Positions 61,295 through 64,000 of a stretch of DNA of 64,000 nucleotides are shown one piece after another. The notes below the pieces were generated by a model. It was given only the letters and a program-made list of their open reading frames with translations, had not been told where the DNA came from and did no database searches. The position numbers were made by a program, and so were the translations under genes. Origin of the DNA: Diphasiastrum complanatum. Its lineage: Eukaryota > Streptophyta > Lycopodiopsida > Lycopodiales > Lycopodiaceae. Numbering within the stretch: the stretch's first letter is position 1; each line of letters starts with the position of its first letter. The stretch covers positions 19,086,041 through 19,150,040 of the forward strand of contig CM055093.1 of NCBI GenBank assembly GCA_029204225.1. The letters are read 5' to 3'.

Positions 61295-62028
61295 TGTGAA
61301 GAATTGAAAAAGATTATCTATGTTAGATATAGGGGTCTTATGTTTTTTATATCAAGCATCTAGGTGTAGGATATTGATAGGACCGAATTTGGCATAGATG
61401 GCAAATTACCCATTTTCACTTGTAATGCCACTATTTAGCCAAAATAGGGTAAGAGGCTAAACTCGTGCCAATTAGAGTGTAGACAAGTGTAATACTTTTG
61501 TTTGATGAAATTTAAGAGGTCCAATAGGATTTAGAGGTGGAACCTTGAGGGGTCCAATAGAATTTGAGGTTTGCTTGAAAATGGTCCAATAGAATTTAGA
61601 GGTGAATGGATCAATGGTCCAATAGGATTAAGAGGTGGCAAAAGTGTGGTCCAATCATAGCTAAGCATAGTGGTAGCTCGTGGATCTACTAGTATCATTG
61701 TACTTCTCATTTGGGTCTAATTGATTTTGAGATTGAGTGGATTTTGTGAGTAATTGGTTTTCTAGCTTTCTCTCTCTACCCGAGAGCTCATGATGATTTT
61801 CTCTCTCTACCCAAGGAGAGCAGCTTGTTTTTACTTAGATTATTTTTGGAACACTTCCCACACGTGTGAGTTAGAGTCGGAAGTGATTGAATGCATGTAG
61901 TAGTGTGTTTTTGCCATACAATCAAAGATAGATCTTGAATCTCAATCTAGTCTTGATCTTGGTGCATCTACACACCTTAGGAGATCACAAGTACATGTTG
62001 TGGACAGTCCACACGTGTGAAATCAACA
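61295..62028 (+). repeat. copia 5' LTR with a phased CCAAT array
   Basis: Starts TGTGAAGAATTG, the same start signature as the copia LTRs at 6569 and 29624, and ends ATCAACA directly before a primer site. Five CCAAT boxes lie on the plus strand at 61521, 61554, 61586, 61619 and 61651, spaced 32-33 bp, mostly inside the repeated phrase GGTCCAATAGRATTT. The inverted copy at 53700-54123 keeps four of them at the same spacing. Confidence 0.82.
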
Positions 62029-62040
62029 TGGTATCAAAGC
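62029..62040 (+). promoter_or_regulatory. Primer-binding site (initiator-Met tRNA)
   Basis: TGGTATCAAAGC directly follows the LTR, one base from the TGGTATCAGAGC site of the young copia element. Confidence 0.82.
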
Positions 62041-62776
62041 CTACCTAGGGTTACCATGCATTTTGATCCATTTAAGTGAAAACTTTTCATCAATCTTGAG
62101 CTAGAAATTGTCAAGATCCATTTTCCTAGCTATCTTGTCTAATTTTGGATCAAAAGAGATCAATAGGGCATTGATTGGGTCTGACCTGGTACTGTACGGA
62201 ATCAGGTGCTCAGACACGTGTGAGGAACATCCAATTTCAGATTGATAGTTCTCTCTCATGCTTGATCCATTTATCTTGCTTGATAGCTTGTTTTGAAGCT
62301 ATTTTTGTCTAGTTTATGATGCAATCAGTTTCATTCCATTTGGTTCAGAAGATATAAGCTTTTGAAGAGAGTTAGGTAGGGCACCTAGACTTGGGTGGAC
62401 ACATTTGGTTTGGTCGAGAGATTGCCTGTTAGATCTCTGTTCACAGTTGTATGGTTACCAATCTCATCTATAAGTGATCTAGACATTGTTTTGAGATCAT
62501 AGCCAATTTGTTTCGTGCAATATCATTGAGGTTGAGTCAAATTTGGTTACTTAGTGTATTTCACACGTGCTAAGAGTAAATGATCCTAACTTTTTATATA
62601 GTCCATAATTTGATGTGAAATAGATCTTGTTTTAGAGAGATTTGAGTAGCTAGTGAGAATCAATTCACAAATAGTTTCAAGATCTTTCATAGGAGGAGAT
62701 AGTACTTCATTATTGGATGCTATTGAGAGTGTGTAGCAACATTTATTGTTCATCATTTGAGTTTTTTTCACTTCAA

Positions 62777-62875
62777 ATGGCTTCAATGAGTTCATCTTTG
62801 TTGGAACCAAGTGAAAGATTGTCCACTTCAAACTATTCAATTTGGAAGATGAGGATGGAGTCCATCTTGCACTTG
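62777..62875 (+). pseudogene. copia gag N-terminus, truncated
   Basis: The ATG at 62777 opens [27 protein letters not shown], clearly homologous to the gag starts at 7821 and 24831. After about 32 residues similarity ends at a GAA trinucleotide run (about 62888-62905), and the sequence becomes the antisense copia element. The gag is therefore cut off about 100 bp from its start. Confidence 0.8.
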
Positions 62876-62905
62876 ATCTTGATTTTGAAGAAGAAGAAGA
62901 AGAAG

Positions 62906-64000
62906 ATCGAGATTGAATAGGAGAAAATGTCTTTGTATAATCAATGCCATACCTCTGTGAGAAGCCTTTTGCAACTAGCCTGGCTTCGTATCTTAGTACA
63001 TTCTCGTCTGGTCCGTACTTGTGCTTGTAGACCCACTTACACTTGATAGTCTTTTTGTCGGCTGGTAGTGGCTCGAGAGTCCACACTTCATTCTGCTTCA
63101 TGGAGCTCATTTCGTCCACCATGGCCTTGACATGTCTGGACTGTTGATAGCTTCTTCATAAGTTTGTGGTTCACCCCCGAATCCATAGAATTCTCCTTGG
63201 GTAGAAGATGAGCTGTCAGGTATATATATGACCGGTTCTCTTATTTGTCTGGCAGATCTCCTTGGAGATAATACAACTTCAACAACTACTTTGCCTTTGT
63301 CTCGTCTGCCAACAGCAAGACCTTGGTGTATCGCCGGTGTGATGGGTACTCCCGATATGTTGGTCTTCTTGTCATCAACTATCGTTCAGTCCATCTAGAA
63401 TTTAAACATGTGTATCTAGATGCTCAAGGTCTACTCCCTCTGTCAATGTGGGCAGGTCATAGTACTATCTGGTGAGAATCTCGTAGTTGATCGGATCTTC
63501 TTCAGCCATTGTTCTTTTGTCATCAAATCTGACGTCTCTTACAGTCTTCACTTCACTAGTTTGAGACATGTATACTCTGTAATATGCAAAATGTATATCA
63601 TGGCCAACCAAGAATCTTTGTTCCACTTTTTTGTCCAACTTCTTCTTCTTCTTATCTAGTATGCGTGCATATGCTACACATATGAAGATTCGAGCATGAG
63701 CCAGATTTGGCTTGCTTCTCCACCACACCTCATGTGGGGTAGTGTGAGCAATGCTTGACTTGCCTATCCTGTTCTGCAGGTAGGCTGCTGTAGCTACTAC
63801 CTTAGCCCATAGCGATCTCGATGCCTTTGAGTAGGCCATCATGGACCTTGTAACTTCCATGAGAGTTCTGTTCTTCCTCTCTGCTACACCATTATGATGT
63901 GGTGTATAGGCTATTGTCTTTTTGTGAAGGATGCCTCGACTTTTACAAAAGTTGGTAAAATAGTTGGAGATGTATTCTCCTCCTCTGTCAGTCCTGATAT
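62906..64000 (-). mobile_element. Antisense copia element, continuing past the right window edge
   Basis: Read from 64000 downward: integrase core (DRGGEYISNYF, GVAERKNRTLMEVTRS), integrase C-terminal region (SLWAKVVATAAYLQNR, TPHEVWW, KVEQRFLVG), linker, then the RT start ([47 protein letters not shown]) ending at about 62910. Frames are broken between 63120 and 63465. The core lacks its first Asp only because the window ends. The style matches Tnt1/Hopscotch-like copia more than the other copia families here. Confidence 0.85.

Overview
The window is nuclear DNA of a land plant with a large, repeat-rich genome. The evidence is spliced genes with GT..AG introns, a plant-type cytochrome P450, plant Ty1/copia and Ty3/gypsy (chromovirus) retrotransposons primed by initiator-Met tRNA, a telo-box promoter motif and very long GA/CT microsatellites. 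A 9.7-kb intron carrying a retrotransposon would suit a fern or gymnosperm, but the species cannot be fixed from the sequence.

Only two apparently functional protein genes are supported. The first is a two-exon cytochrome P450 on the minus strand (10706-12456, 540 aa) with unusual oxygen-activation and heme-propionate residues. The second is the six-exon gene for the GINS replication-complex subunit PSF3 on the plus strand (32912-44170, 186 aa). Its third intron is 9,727 bp because a complete but defective antisense chromovirus (36936-41803), a BED zinc-finger relic and a tandem duplication lie inside it. Its short exons are easy to miss among the retroelement ORFs.

Layout. 1-4717: decayed Ty3/gypsy element with its integrase core inverted. 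4718-5236: dispersed repeat, seen again at 21236. 6569-9677: 5' part of a copia element (LTR, primer site, gag, protease, integrase). 10397-12956: P450 gene with its flanks. 13691-15415: short copia deletion derivative with two LTRs. 15416-21235: no recognisable gene. 22013-29900: old copia element split by a young copia insertion (23340-29271; LTRs about 0.7% diverged, TSD TCTTC). 30559-32885: GA-rich inverted-repeat family, GC-rich hairpins, telo-box and CT-rich leader ahead of PSF3. 32912-44170: PSF3. 46023-48262: decayed copia with a small AT-rich insertion. 48807-49760: antisense gypsy relic. 50487-50919: GA arrays around another copy of the GA-flanked repeat. 53700-54123 and 61295-62028: inverted copies of one copia LTR with a phased CCAAT array. 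56933-60800: gypsy element. 62777-64000: start of a copia gag abutting an antisense copia that leaves the window.

Nothing here forms an operon-like or multi-gene system. The most unusual patterns are the GA-flanked, promoter-like repeat family, one diverged copy of which sits just upstream of the PSF3 start codon, and the 32-33-bp phased CCAAT array in a copia LTR. Nearly all retroelement reading frames are broken by stops, frameshifts, deletions or inversions.
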